A stretch of DNA of 64,000 nucleotides from Micromonospora sp. WMMA1363 (GTDB taxonomy: Bacteria > Actinomycetota > Actinomycetes > Mycobacteriales > Micromonosporaceae): positions 2,782,001 to 2,846,000 of the forward strand of contig NZ_JAUALB010000001.1 in the NCBI RefSeq assembly GCF_030345795.1. The letters run 5' to 3'. The first letter of the stretch is position 1, and each line of letters begins with the position of its first letter. Below are positions 56,086 to 64,000 of the stretch, piece by piece. Both the position numbers and the translations under genes were made by a program. The notes under the pieces were generated by a model. The model worked only from the letters and a program-made list of their open reading frames with translations, did not search any database and was not told where the DNA came from.

Positions 56086-56403
56086 TCACCCGGCCTGGAG
56101 GTTGTCGGCCACCTCGCGGGCGAGGCTGTCCAGGGCGGTGTCGACAAGGTGATCGGCGCCGCCGCCGGTCAGGTCGAGCCGGATTCGGGCGCCGCCGGCG
56201 TCAGCCGGGTCAACCCGCAGCTCAGCAGCCCACTCCCCGGCGGCCCGCCAGCGAGCGGCCAGTTCCTCGGCGCTGACGTGCTCCGCCGGCGCACCGTCGA
56301 CGCGCAACGGCTCCGGCAGCCACGCCGACGCCCGGTTCGGGTCGGTGGCCGTGTTGAAAACCACCTCCGGCGGCGCCGACACCCCCCGCTCGGCGGAGGC
56401 CAT
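56086..56403 (-). CDS. SRPBCC-like (START/polyketide cyclase fold) small protein
   Basis: A 105-residue protein with the short START-like pattern [18 protein letters not shown], ... [19 protein letters not shown], ending in a helix. Shorter than the usual 140 residues, so a minimal or partly degenerate member. Its ATG (56403) overlaps the stop of the upstream gene in TGATG (or GTG 56406 in GTGA). Confidence 0.7.
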   Translation of the reverse strand: MASAERGVSAPPEVVFNTATDPNRASAWLPEPLRVDGAPAEHVSAEELAARWRAAGEWAAELRVDPADAGGARIRLDLTGGGADHLVDTALDSLAREVADNLQAG

Positions 56404-56726
56404 CACGAGCCCCGCAGCCGGCTCGGGTCGACCTCACGGCCGGGGTGTCGGGCCAGGTACTCCGTCTCCAGATCGGCCGTCCGGCGCAGGTGGTTGGCGA
56501 GCGCCGAGTCGGTGGCGTGCCGCAGGGTGTCCAACCGGGTGCGGTGCAGGCTGTGCATCTCGCGGATCAGGTCCTCGTCACCGAGCTCGGCGGGGTCGAT
56601 GCCGAGCAGCTCGCCGTCGGTGTCCGCGTCGCCGGAAGCCATGTCGTGCAGGTGGTCTCCGTCCCACTCCGGCATTCGCTGCTCCGGGCTCGGGAACTCG
56701 TCCCGCCGTACGGATCCGGTCATCAT
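56403..56726 (-). CDS. Small actinobacterial protein (DUF6158-like)
   Basis: A 107-residue protein with a helical C-terminal half: [22 protein letters not shown] and [20 protein letters not shown]. This pattern is common next to SRPBCC genes in Micromonosporaceae; DUF6158 is my best match from memory. Two ATGs in a row (56726, 56723). The stop overlaps the SRPBCC start. Confidence 0.65.
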   Translation of the reverse strand: MMTGSVRRDEFPSPEQRMPEWDGDHLHDMASGDADTDGELLGIDPAELGDEDLIREMHSLHRTRLDTLRHATDSALANHLRRTADLETEYLARHPGREVDPSRLRGS

Positions 56727-56846
56727 CGCCCCCCTGGTCTGTTCTGGGCCGGCGTCTGGACGGATGCCCACACGGGGTCTCGGCAAACCCTCCCGCGACT
56801 ACGACACCGCGTCGGAGACCGCCGTTGTCCCGGTACCCTCGACGTC

Positions 56847-57278
56847 ATGAAGCGGCTCTGGACCCCGGCGTGGATCGTGCGCCACGTGGCCATGGTCGCG
56901 CTCGTCGCGGCCTTCCTCGGGCTGGGCTGGTGGCAGCTGAGCCGCGCCGCCGGCGGGAACGCGATCAGCTGGGGCTACGCGGTGGAGTGGCCGGTCTTCG
57001 CCGGCTTCGTGGTCTTCCTGTGGTGGCGGGAGGTCCGACACGCGCTGCGCGGTGCCGCCGGGGAGCCCGACGGCCCAACGGCCACCGCCGCCGACCCGCG
57101 GTTGGCCGAGGAGTCGCCGGTCGCCGCTGGCCGTCCGGTGCTACGCCGGCCCGTCCGGGTCGCCCGCCCGGCGGCTCCGGCGCCCGACGGCGAGGACGCG
57201 GACCTCGCCGCCTACAACCGTTACCTACGGTGGCTGAACGACAATCCGGGCGCCCGGCCCGGCGACTACCCCGGCTGA
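56847..57278 (+). CDS. Small membrane protein (two helices, cytoplasmic tail)
   Basis: A 143-residue protein with two hydrophobic helices ([18 protein letters not shown], about 11-30; [14 protein letters not shown], about 46-60), a Pro/Ala linker and a conserved-looking end ([25 protein letters not shown]). It resembles a small actinobacterial family sometimes annotated as transcriptional regulator; no enzyme motif. A -10-like taccct lies 12 bp before the ATG. It is followed closely by a DUF3817 gene. Confidence 0.8.
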   Translation: MKRLWTPAWIVRHVAMVALVAAFLGLGWWQLSRAAGGNAISWGYAVEWPVFAGFVVFLWWREVRHALRGAAGEPDGPTATAADPRLAEESPVAAGRPVLRRPVRVARPAAPAPDGEDADLAAYNRYLRWLNDNPGARPGDYPG

Positions 57279-57303
57279 GGCCGGGTCGAAAGGACGGACG
57301 ACG

Positions 57304-57642
57304 GTGGGCGCAGCCCTGACCCGGTACCGCGTGATCGCCTGGATCGTCGGCGTGGCGCTGATCCTGCTCGTGGTGATCGGCATGCCGCTGAAGTACGGCT
57401 TCGACAACCCGGTGCTGGTGGAGACGGTGGGTCAGGCCCACGGCTTCCTCTACATGGTCTACCTGGTGGCCACCTTCGATCTGGCCCGCCGCGCGGGCTG
57501 GCCGTTGAAGCGGATGGTCCTGGTGATGCTGGCCGGCACCGTGCCGTTCGTTTCGTTCTTCGCCGAGCGGCGGGTGAGCGGCTGGGTGACCGCGTGGCCC
57601 GGGGTGGCCCCGAAGCCGGTCGCCGACGCCCCCAGCCGCTGA
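57304..57642 (+). CDS. DUF3817 family membrane protein
   Basis: A 112-residue membrane protein with about three helices (YRVIAWIVGVALILLVVIGM, AHGFLYMVYLVATFDLA, RMVLVMLAGTVPFVSFF). Family marks are GQAHGFLYMVY and the C-terminal FFAERRV. It sits 25 bp after the preceding gene, a conserved pair in actinobacteria. GTG start follows aaagg. Confidence 0.9.
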   Translation: MGAALTRYRVIAWIVGVALILLVVIGMPLKYGFDNPVLVETVGQAHGFLYMVYLVATFDLARRAGWPLKRMVLVMLAGTVPFVSFFAERRVSGWVTAWPGVAPKPVADAPSR

Positions 57643-57646
57643 CCGT

Positions 57647-58171
57647 TCAGCGCCCCGGCCGCCAGGGGGCGGCCGGGGCGAGCGGATCCTCCCAGCCGCC
57701 GTGCCGGCGCATCTCCAGCGCCCGACGCAGGGCGCGGGTGACCTGACCGAACTGCCGTTCGTCGTCGCTGGCGAAGAGCAACTCGTCGGTGCCCCGGAGC
57801 CGGCCCCACAGCTCGTACGCGGGGGGCCGCCACCGGTCGCCGGCGACGGCCAGCAACACCGGCAGCAGGAACACCGCCCCGATCGTCAGGTAGGCCCCGG
57901 CGGTGAGCCGGTGCAGCCCGCCGGTGAAGCCCAGCAGCAGCCCGACGCCGCTGATCATTCCCCCGGTGACCAGGACGGCCCGGACGGCGACTCGGTCGTG
58001 GGGGCCACGGGTGGTGTGCAGGTGGGTGAGTTCGGCCACGGGCCAGCTGCTGTGGCCGATGGTGAGACGGTCGACGGTGACGACGATCCCGGGCCGGGCG
58101 TAGAGCAACGTGGTGTGCGACCCGGCGCCGTGCGGTGACGACGTCGGCGGTGTGGTGGGGTGCGGATCCAC
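57647..58171 (-). CDS. DUF6232-type membrane protein
   Basis: A 174-residue protein with a short N-terminal beta-like domain (GIVVTVDRLTIGHSSWPVAEL), two membrane helices (about 64-110) and a C-terminal charged segment (ELLFASDDERQFGQVTRAL). DUF6232 is a small family of unknown role. GTG at 58171. It converges with the DUF3817 gene (4 bp between). Confidence 0.75.
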   Translation of the reverse strand: MDPHPTTPPTSSPHGAGSHTTLLYARPGIVVTVDRLTIGHSSWPVAELTHLHTTRGPHDRVAVRAVLVTGGMISGVGLLLGFTGGLHRLTAGAYLTIGAVFLLPVLLAVAGDRWRPPAYELWGRLRGTDELLFASDDERQFGQVTRALRRALEMRRHGGWEDPLAPAAPWRPGR

Positions 58172-58646
58172 GGCGGACCTCCCGCGGCTCGGCGCCGGGT
58201 CGGCTGACGCCCGCCGCGGGCGGTATTGCCTGTCGGCGGGACTCCGGCTCCGCGCCTATTGTGTGACCCGCCCGCCAGCGGCCAGGCGGGTTCGCGGGGG
58301 TCGGCCGGGGCGGTCCGACGACGCTGCCGCCGGATAGACACCGCCAAGTCCGGCTTATCCGGGCATCGCGCGCCAGCCGCCGGCGACATCCGCCCAGAAC
58401 GACGAACTTTGCATATCCGGCCAAGCAGGCAGGTTGTGCTCACGGGTCACCACTGACCGTCAGGACACTCACGTTCACATGCTGCTGCCCAACAACAATC
58501 GCCCCTACTTCCACTGCGGGCCACTCCCGCCCCGGGTTAGGTTGTCCCTGCCAGCCCGTCGACCGCCGCCCATCCGGACGGCGCGGGCCCGGTGCCGCCG
58601 GAGCCTCAGCGCACCCGGCGGCCGGTGGGAGAGGAGCCGATCGCTC
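58172..58646. other. 475-bp leader/promoter region of the NlpC/P60 gene
   Basis: No gene is supported. A promoter-like ttaggtt near 58540 and the ribosome site gagaggag at 58629-58636 lie before the TTG start; several GC-rich inverted repeats are present (for example around 58560-58580). I looked for a c-di-AMP (ydaO) or other riboswitch because related genes carry one, and did not find its conserved bases. Confidence 0.5.
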
Positions 58647-59618
58647 TTGTCGTCCATCCGGAACACGCTGCGCGCCCTCGCGGTCGCGGCGGTGTCGGCC
58701 GCACTGGTCGCACCGGCCGTGCCCGCCCGGGCCGAACCATCCCCCGCCGAATTGACCCGGCGGATCGAGCGGGCCTCCGCGGAGCTGGAACGCGTCGTGG
58801 AGGCGCACAACGCGCTCGCCGAGCAGATCAAGACGAACAAGGCGACCGTGGCCCGATTACAGGCCCGGATCGGGCCGCTGGAACAGCAGGCGGAGCGAAG
58901 CCGGGCCGAGGTGAACGAAATCGCCGTGACCGCGTACAAGACCGGTGACGTCGGCACCGCCGCCGCGCTGCTGCGGCCGGGCGACGCCACCTCGCGGCTG
59001 GACCGGCTCGCCACGGTCGACCAACTGGCCCGCGATCGACAGCAACGGATCGCCGCGTTCACCGACGACCAGCGTCGCCTGAACACTGAGAAGACCCAGC
59101 TGAACGGCACGCTGAAACGGCAGGCCGCCCAGGCCCGGGAACTGGCCAACGCCCGCCAGCGGATCGAGCGTGACCTGGCCTCGCTGTACGAGCTGCGCCG
59201 GCAGGCGTACGGGCGGGCCACCGAACGCCCGGCGGCCCGCCCGGACAGCGCCCGGCAGGCGCCAGCGTTGTCGGGATCGGCCGGGGTGGCGGTCCGCTAC
59301 GCGTACGGCGCCCTGGGCAAGCCCTATCGGTGGGGCGCGGACGGTCCCGGCGGTTACGACTGTTCCGGATTGACGTCGGCGGCCTGGCGTGCGGCCGGCA
59401 AGTCGCTACCGCACAACACCCGGATGCAGTGGGGTGCGGTGGCGCACATCGGCCGCGGTGAGCTGCGTCCGGGCGATCTCGTCTTCTACCGCGGACTGGG
59501 ACATGTCGCCCTGTACGTCGGAGGAGGGAAGATCATCGACGCGCCCAGCGCCGGCCGGAACGTACTCAAGCGGGACATGACCATCATGCCGATCGCCGGC
59601 TACGGCCGGGTCCGTTGA
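58647..59618 (+). CDS. Secreted NlpC/P60 peptidoglycan hydrolase
   Basis: A 323-residue protein with a signal peptide (residues about 1-30: TLRALAVAAVSAALVAPAVPA), a long coiled coil (about 35-190, with repeating Leu/Glu/Ala pattern) and a C-terminal NlpC/P60 domain with catalytic Cys in YDCSGLTSAAW and His in GLGHVALYVGGG. It cleaves peptide stems between D-Glu and the diamino acid outside the cell, as RipA-like proteins do. The start is a rare TTG at 58647: ggagag-type ribosome site 10 bases upstream and the protein then starts with the proper signal peptide. Confidence 0.9.
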   Translation: MSSIRNTLRALAVAAVSAALVAPAVPARAEPSPAELTRRIERASAELERVVEAHNALAEQIKTNKATVARLQARIGPLEQQAERSRAEVNEIAVTAYKTGDVGTAAALLRPGDATSRLDRLATVDQLARDRQQRIAAFTDDQRRLNTEKTQLNGTLKRQAAQARELANARQRIERDLASLYELRRQAYGRATERPAARPDSARQAPALSGSAGVAVRYAYGALGKPYRWGADGPGGYDCSGLTSAAWRAAGKSLPHNTRMQWGAVAHIGRGELRPGDLVFYRGLGHVALYVGGGKIIDAPSAGRNVLKRDMTIMPIAGYGRVR

Positions 59619-59634
59619 CCCGTCCCGGTACGAC

Positions 59635-59669
59635 GAACGGCCGGCGCCCCTGTCGGACGCCGGCCGTTC
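59635..59669. terminator. Bidirectional hairpin between NlpC and sigma-factor genes
   Basis: A 12-bp perfect stem (gaacggccggcg / cgccggccgttc) with an 11-base loop in the 68-bp gap between the stops of two convergent genes. Confidence 0.7.
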
Positions 59670-59686
59670 CTCGCATTCCTACCAGC

Positions 59687-60733
59687 TCACGCCGCCTGGA
59701 GCCCCTCCGCCCGGGCCAGCTCGCGCAGTCGGCCGAGCGCCTGGATCTCGAGCTGACGGATCCGCTCCCGGGAGAGCGAGAACCGCGAGGCGACCTCGGT
59801 GAGCGAGTGCTCCCGGCCGTCCTCGAGGCCGTACCGCGCCCGCATGATGCCAGCCGACCGGTCGTCCAGGTGGTTGAGCAGGCCCTCGATGCGCTGCCGC
59901 TCCAGACCGGTGAGGACGATCTCCTCCGGCGACGGCGCGTCACTGTCGGCCACCAGGTCGCCGAGGTTCGTGTCGCCGTCGTCGCCGACCGGCGTGTCCA
60001 GGGAAACGGTGTCCTGCGACCAGCGGACCAGCTCGTTCACCCGCTCGACGGTGACGCCGAGGGCCACCGCGATCTGCTCCGGCTCCGGGTCGCTGCCCAG
60101 CTCACGGGTGAGCTGGCGGGCGACGTTACGCATCCGGTTGACGTCCTCCACCAGGTGGACGGGCAGCCGTACGGTGCGCTCCTGTTGGGCGATCGCTCGG
60201 CTGATGGCCTGGCGGATCCACCAGGTCGCGTAGGTGGAGAACTTGAAGCCCCGCTCGTAGTCGAACTTCTCGACCGCGCGCACCAAGCCGGTGTTGCCCT
60301 CCTGAATCAGGTCCAGCATGGGCATCCCGGACCGGACGTACCGCCGGGCGATCGACACCACCAGTCGCAGGTTGGCCCGGATGAACAGGTCCTTGGCCCG
60401 CTCGCCCTCGGCGACCACTCGCTCGAGCTCCGCCCGCTCGACGCCGGCCGGAACGCGGTCCTCGTCGAGCAGGTGCTCGGCGTAGAGGCCAGCCTCGATA
60501 GCCTTGGAGAGGTTCACCTCGGTGGCGGCGTCCAGCAACGGCGTCCGGGAGATCTCGTGAAGGTAGACGCCAACCAGATCGCGCTCCTCAGCGACCTCGT
60601 CGGTCCGCATGCCGATGTTCTTGTCCACGTTGCCCACGGTCCCCTCGCTCGCGCCGGTTGCCCGGTTCCTTGCCATCCCCACGTCCGTCAGCTCCCTCCC
60701 CGAGACTTCCGTTGTGCCCGTCGGTGCTGACAC
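59687..60733 (-). CDS. Primary-like (HrdB/SigB-type) sigma-70 factor
   Basis: A 348-residue sigma factor with regions 1.2 (DLVGVYLHEISRTPLLD), 2 (RLVVSIARRYVRSGM, DLIQEGNTGLVRAVEKF, YATWWIRQAISRAI), 3 and 4 (SLTEVASRFSLSRERIRQLE). It lacks the acidic region 1.1 and the long spacer of the housekeeping HrdB, so a group 2 factor is likely. GTG at 60733 is used; an in-frame ATG at 60676 (MARNRATG) is a shorter option. It directs RNA polymerase to promoters of the -35/-10 type. Confidence 0.93.
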   Translation of the reverse strand: MSAPTGTTEVSGRELTDVGMARNRATGASEGTVGNVDKNIGMRTDEVAEERDLVGVYLHEISRTPLLDAATEVNLSKAIEAGLYAEHLLDEDRVPAGVERAELERVVAEGERAKDLFIRANLRLVVSIARRYVRSGMPMLDLIQEGNTGLVRAVEKFDYERGFKFSTYATWWIRQAISRAIAQQERTVRLPVHLVEDVNRMRNVARQLTRELGSDPEPEQIAVALGVTVERVNELVRWSQDTVSLDTPVGDDGDTNLGDLVADSDAPSPEEIVLTGLERQRIEGLLNHLDDRSAGIMRARYGLEDGREHSLTEVASRFSLSRERIRQLEIQALGRLRELARAEGLQAA

Positions 60734-61514
60734 CTACACAACAGATGAGACGCGTCGGGGATTCCATGTCGTGAGTCGAAAGTGTCACGAATGCCTGATA
60801 ATCAGCTGAGAACACGGTCCATGTTTGCTGTCAGCACCCGCCTGGTGGATACCGTGTACGGGCTGGTGGATCGCCATTTCGCCGCGACACGTGATCCATG
60901 GCAGCACTGCCTGGGCCAGAGGCGCAGCGACCCGGGTCACCACCGCGCTGCGATCCTGGTCACTGCCTGATACGCACCGGTGGACCGGTCGGTTCATCCA
61001 CGCCCGTGGTAATACCCCACGCCCCGGTGAACAATCCGGAGGGCAGTGCTGTGCCCCACCCCGCGCGGGCGGGCCGGACCGGGCGGCGAGCAACGCGAGC
61101 GCACCGCGGACGCACTCCTCGGAGCGGCGACGACGGCCTGGTGGCGCCGGCACCCGACGCGATCGAAGCCAGTGTCCACCCCGATGAACACATCGACCGA
61201 CCAGAGGCACCGACCGTCGGATTCGTGCAGAACAGGACCGTGAGGCGCTTTTCGGCCGCGACGGGGCGAGTACCCCAGGACGTACGGGGCACCCGCTCGC
61301 GTCGAATCCGACCACGACGTCACCGAACGCAATCCGGGCCTCGGCCGCGCCGCCGGGTCGTCGTCCTCGGCGTTCGGGACGGCATGCCACACCCGCGTCC
61401 TGGACCACCCGCCAGGTGGACGCAGGACCAGTGCCGGGGGCCCGCCGCTCGGTGGGTGCGCCGACGCGGGTCGCCGGTGGTGGCCCTAAGACCGCTCGTC
61501 CCGCTCCACCACGG
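60734..61514. other. 781-bp region without a convincing gene
   Basis: Both strands contain long open frames, as GC-rich DNA does, but none has a recognised family. A minus-strand frame (about 61040-61260) contains VFIGVDTGFDRVGCRRHQAV, vaguely like the N-terminus of IS110-type transposases, with no continuation. It may be a decayed element. The sigma-factor promoter must lie at the left end. Confidence 0.5.
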
Positions 61515-62429
61515 TCATGCCCGCCACCGCGAGGAGCCGCCCCGGTGCGCCTGGGCCGCCTCGGCGGTCGCCTCCAGCGCCGTGCGGGCCCGGGCACGGT
61601 TGCGCGCGGCCACCCCGACGAAGAGGCAGTCGACGACGGTAAGTTGCGCGAGCCGACTGGCCATCGCGCCGGAACGGTACGTGGTTTCCCGGGCTGCGGT
61701 GGTGAGCACGAAGTCAGCGACCTCGGTGATCGGCGAGCGGGGGAAGTTGGTCAGGGCGACCGTGGCCGCGCCCCGAACCCGAGCCTGCTCCAGCACCTCG
61801 ATCACGTCGGAGGTGGCGCCCGTGTGCGAGATACCGACGGCGATGTCGCCGCGCCCGAGCAGCGCAGCCGAGGTGAGGGCGGTGTGCGGGTCCGGGAAGT
61901 AGTAGGCGATCCGGCCGATGCGGTGCAGCTTCTGCTGGAAGTCGGAGGCGACGAAGCCGCTGGCTCCGGTGCCGTAGACGTCGATCCGGCCGGCGGCCGT
62001 GATCGCGTCGACGACCCGCTCGCAGACCATGGGGTCGAGCTGCTGCGCCGTCTCCTCGACGGCACGCGCGTCGTTGAAGGCGATGGTGGCGATGATCTGC
62101 GCGAGGTCCGCGTCGGGCGGGATGTCGCCGCCGACGACACGGGCGTCCGGCGGCTCGACCCGGCGGGCGGCCTCGGCCGCGAGCCGGATTCGCAGTTGGG
62201 GATAGCCGTCCAGACCGACGGAGCGGCAGAACCGGATGACGGTCGCCTCCGAGGTCTCGGCGGCGGTGGCGAGGTCGGTGATCGTTCGGCGCGCCGCGTC
62301 GGCCGGGTCCGACACCACCAGCCGGGCGACCCGCTGCTCGGCGGGGGACAGCGACGGCAGGAGCCCACTGATGTGGACGATCAGCCCACCAGGCTCGTGA
62401 CTTGCAGAACCCTTCGGGCTTTTCGCCAC
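61515..62429 (-). CDS. MurR/RpiR family regulator (HTH plus SIS domain)
   Basis: A 304-residue regulator. The N-terminal HTH_6 has LSPAEQRVARLVVSDPADA and ATVIRFCRSVGLDGYPQL; the SIS domain is DVYGTGASGFVASDFQQKL, with DIAVGISHTGATSDVIE. The family senses phosphosugars and often controls MurNAc-6-phosphate or amino-sugar catabolism; no such genes are next to it, though a divergent peptidoglycan-amidase-like gene is. GTG at 62429. Confidence 0.93.
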   Translation of the reverse strand: MAKSPKGSASHEPGGLIVHISGLLPSLSPAEQRVARLVVSDPADAARRTITDLATAAETSEATVIRFCRSVGLDGYPQLRIRLAAEAARRVEPPDARVVGGDIPPDADLAQIIATIAFNDARAVEETAQQLDPMVCERVVDAITAAGRIDVYGTGASGFVASDFQQKLHRIGRIAYYFPDPHTALTSAALLGRGDIAVGISHTGATSDVIEVLEQARVRGAATVALTNFPRSPITEVADFVLTTAARETTYRSGAMASRLAQLTVVDCLFVGVAARNRARARTALEATAEAAQAHRGGSSRWRA

Positions 62430-62742
62430 AGGCGGAACTTACTTTCAGGAGGCCTGGGCGTCAACCGTCCCGACCGGAGTGGGAGCCCGGCCGGGTCCGG
62501 GCTCGCCGACACCGGGCGACCGTCGCCCACACCCGGGACCGCCCGCACGACCGAACCGGGGCCCGCCCGGGGCGCCACCCAGACCAACGGAGGGTCGCCC
62601 GGTTCACGGGATCCAGATTCAGCCACGTCCATGCGTCGGGGCGCGCCACGCCAGGCGGCAGGGCGGATGTCAGTTCATCCGATCGGGTGCGCATTGCCGC
62701 ATGTCGTCATGGCGTCACACGAACCACTCATACGATCTTTTC
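62430..62742. promoter_or_regulatory. Divergent region RpiR regulator / amidase-fold gene
   Basis: The 313-bp gap holds ggaacttactttca at 62434-62447, a loosely palindromic tgaaa-N-tttca-like site just before the RpiR start, of the type bound by RpiR regulators. Close to the right end, a TACGAT box at about 62731-62736 stands seven bases before the ATG of the secreted protein. Confidence 0.35.
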
Positions 62743-64000
62743 ATGAAGATGCTTCGCAAAGCTGTCAAGCACACGCTCGTCTCGTCTGTTCTCGTGGCGA
62801 CGGTCTCCGTGACGGGCATACCTGCCCACGCGAATGCGGATCCTTCTCCGCCGACCGACAAATCGTCTGGTGTCCCTGAATGCCCGCCGACACTCGAATG
62901 CGACTTCATTCCGGCCGCGTACGCCAAGACCGGTCCGGGGCCCATGGATTACGGCAACTACGACCTGGGTAACCGTCCACGCAATTTGAAGATCAAATAC
63001 ATTGTTTTCGACGACATGTACGGATCGTACGCCGAATCTATTAGAAGGTTCAGGGACCCCACGATCGAGGTGAGCAGCCACTACATGGTTCGGGCCAGCG
63101 ACGGGCACGTCACGCAAATGGTCCGGACCAAGGATGTCGCCTGGGAAGTCGGCAACTGGTACACGAACATGCACGCGATCAGCATCCAGAACGAGGGCAG
63201 CGCCACCGAAGGCGGGTTCACCGAAGCCCAGTACCGCACCTCCGCCGCCCTTGTCCGCTACCTGGCACACAGGTTCGATATCCCGCTCGACCGCGAGCAC
63301 ATCATCGGCCACGACGGCGTACCACCCCCGATCCCGGAGGACACCGCCGGCATGCAGATCGGGCCGGGACCGTACTGGAACTGGGAACGCCTCTTCAGGT
63401 TGCTGCGCGCCCCGATCGTGTCCTCACCCCGACGCGACGGCGGGCTCGTCACCATCAACCCCAGGTTCGCCACGAACAGGCCAGTCCTCACCGACTGCTC
63501 CAGCGGCACCTGCGTCAAGCTGCCGCGCCAGGGAGCCAACTTCGTCTACCTGCACACCGCGCCTTCCAGCACCGCGCCACTGCTGTCCGACCCCGCCCTA
63601 CACCCGCACGGATCCCCCGGCACGACAGAGGTCAGCGACTGGGGAGACAAAGCCGTGACCGGACAACAGTTCGCCGTCCACAAACGCGTCGGCGACTGGA
63701 TCGGAATCTGGTATGCCGGCCAAGTCGGCTGGTTCCGCGACCCGGAACGCAAACCGACCGCCGTCGCCACCTGCGGACTCGTCGTCTCGCCACGCGAAGG
63801 CCAGAACAGCATCCCCGTCTACGGCAGGCCGTTCCCCGAGAAAGCCGCCTACCGAGACACCGGCGTATACCCCCAGCCACTCGTTCCCCTGCAATACCTC
63901 ATCACCGCGGGACAGCGCTACGCGATGGACCCCACCCGCGTACCCACCGACTACTACGCCACGGCATTCGGCAGCACCGGCACCGTCGTCACGGGACGCA
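62743..64000 (+). CDS. Secreted amidase-2 (PGRP-like) protein with altered active site, cut by the window end
   Basis: A protein of more than 419 residues with a signal peptide (about 1-32: KHTLVSSVLVATVSVTGIPAHA), an amidase_2/PGRP domain (about 80-220) and further modules with SH3-like look (HTAPSSTAPLL, AVHKRVGDWIGIWYAGQVGW). Compared with family consensus, the zinc His is Asp90 (IVFDDMYG), another conserved His is Glu135 (AWEVGN), the catalytic Glu is Gln149 (SIQNEG) and the zinc Asp is Gly207 (GPGPYW); only His190 (IIGHD) remains. Codons were checked. It probably binds wall peptides without cutting. The gene continues beyond 64000. A TACGAT box seven bases before the ATG suggests a leaderless transcript. 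Codon use is less GC-rich than the neighbours. Confidence 0.8.
   Translation, partial: MKMLRKAVKHTLVSSVLVATVSVTGIPAHANADPSPPTDKSSGVPECPPTLECDFIPAAYAKTGPGPMDYGNYDLGNRPRNLKIKYIVFDDMYGSYAESIRRFRDPTIEVSSHYMVRASDGHVTQMVRTKDVAWEVGNWYTNMHAISIQNEGSATEGGFTEAQYRTSAALVRYLAHRFDIPLDREHIIGHDGVPPPIPEDTAGMQIGPGPYWNWERLFRLLRAPIVSSPRRDGGLVTINPRFATNRPVLTDCSSGTCVKLPRQGANFVYLHTAPSSTAPLLSDPALHPHGSPGTTEVSDWGDKAVTGQQFAVHKRVGDWIGIWYAGQVGWFRDPERKPTAVATCGLVVSPREGQNSIPVYGRPFPEKAAYRDTGVYPQPLVPLQYLITAGQRYAMDPTRVPTDYYATAFGSTGTVVTGR

Noticed and set aside
58172..58646. c-di-AMP (ydaO) riboswitch before the NlpC/P60 gene
   Set aside because: Known for related wall hydrolases, but the conserved core bases could not be found in this leader.
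60960..61392. IS110-like transposase remnant on the minus strand
   Set aside because: One short stretch (VFIGVDTGF) looks similar, but no DEDD-type continuation or terminal repeats are visible.

Overview
The window is GC-rich actinomycete chromosomal DNA, most like the family Micromonosporaceae (Micromonospora or a close relative). The signs are the codon bias, frequent GTG starts, many 4-base GTGA/ATGA stop-start overlaps, a whole set of actinobacterial protein families (GlbO, SCP2, DUF1360-, DUF3817- and DUF6232-like, F420/PPOX type, HrdB-like sigma factor), and long GC hairpins in place of T-tailed terminators. The window is mainly core metabolism and cell envelope, with one clear accessory pocket at about 31.6-36.7 kb.

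Layout. 1-8.3 kb: end of a class F sortase, an HNH endonuclease, an MscS channel, an MFS exporter, truncated haemoglobin GlbO, a YbjN protein, a thioesterase operon and ABC-F factor EttA. 8.6-12.6 kb: otsA coupled to an OtsB-GH15 fusion (trehalose). 12.7-16.2 kb: cobalamin operon cobC-cobT-cobA/cysG on the minus strand; a bifunctional PBP is divergent from it. 18.4-28.2 kb: more cobalamin genes (cobB, cobQ, cobD) interleaved with SURF1, an ATP-dependent DNA ligase, an M20 peptidase, a uridine-kinase-like P-loop protein and a rhodanese. 28.6-31.3 kb: an SSB, a short HPF/RaiA-type protein and an alpha/beta hydrolase. 31.6-36.5 kb: tRNA-Arg(TCT), a frameshifted and truncated murF fragment, two identical inverted 1316-bp IS3-family elements and the genes they broke. 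36.7-41.9 kb: VOC protein; histidine kinase, degenerate kinase and response regulator; GlxA-type regulator. 41.9-54.8 kb: cysteine hydrolase, acyltransferase, debranching-type glucosidase with SCP2 protein, CBS protein, PPOX protein, aspartate-semialdehyde dehydrogenase, an M16 peptidase pair, a PhoX-like protein, and DAHP synthase with an aromatic leader-peptide attenuator. 54.8-64 kb: small conserved proteins, a NlpC/P60 hydrolase, a primary-like sigma factor, an RpiR regulator and a secreted amidase-fold protein cut by the window end.

The most interesting signals are these. (1) A 21-codon leader with Tyr, Trp and Phe codons almost adjacent, followed by a hairpin and T-run, upstream of DAHP synthase. 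(2) A CobB whose P-loop lysine and glutaminase cysteine are both replaced. (3) A secreted amidase-2 homologue in which most zinc and catalytic residues are replaced. (4) An IS insertion whose removal, with one copy of the 4-bp duplication, restores a 102-residue membrane protein, next to a second IS copy with hybrid flanks. (5) A kinase / pseudo-kinase / regulator trio. I saw no CRISPR array, rRNA, phage module, cobalamin riboswitch or obvious defence island.
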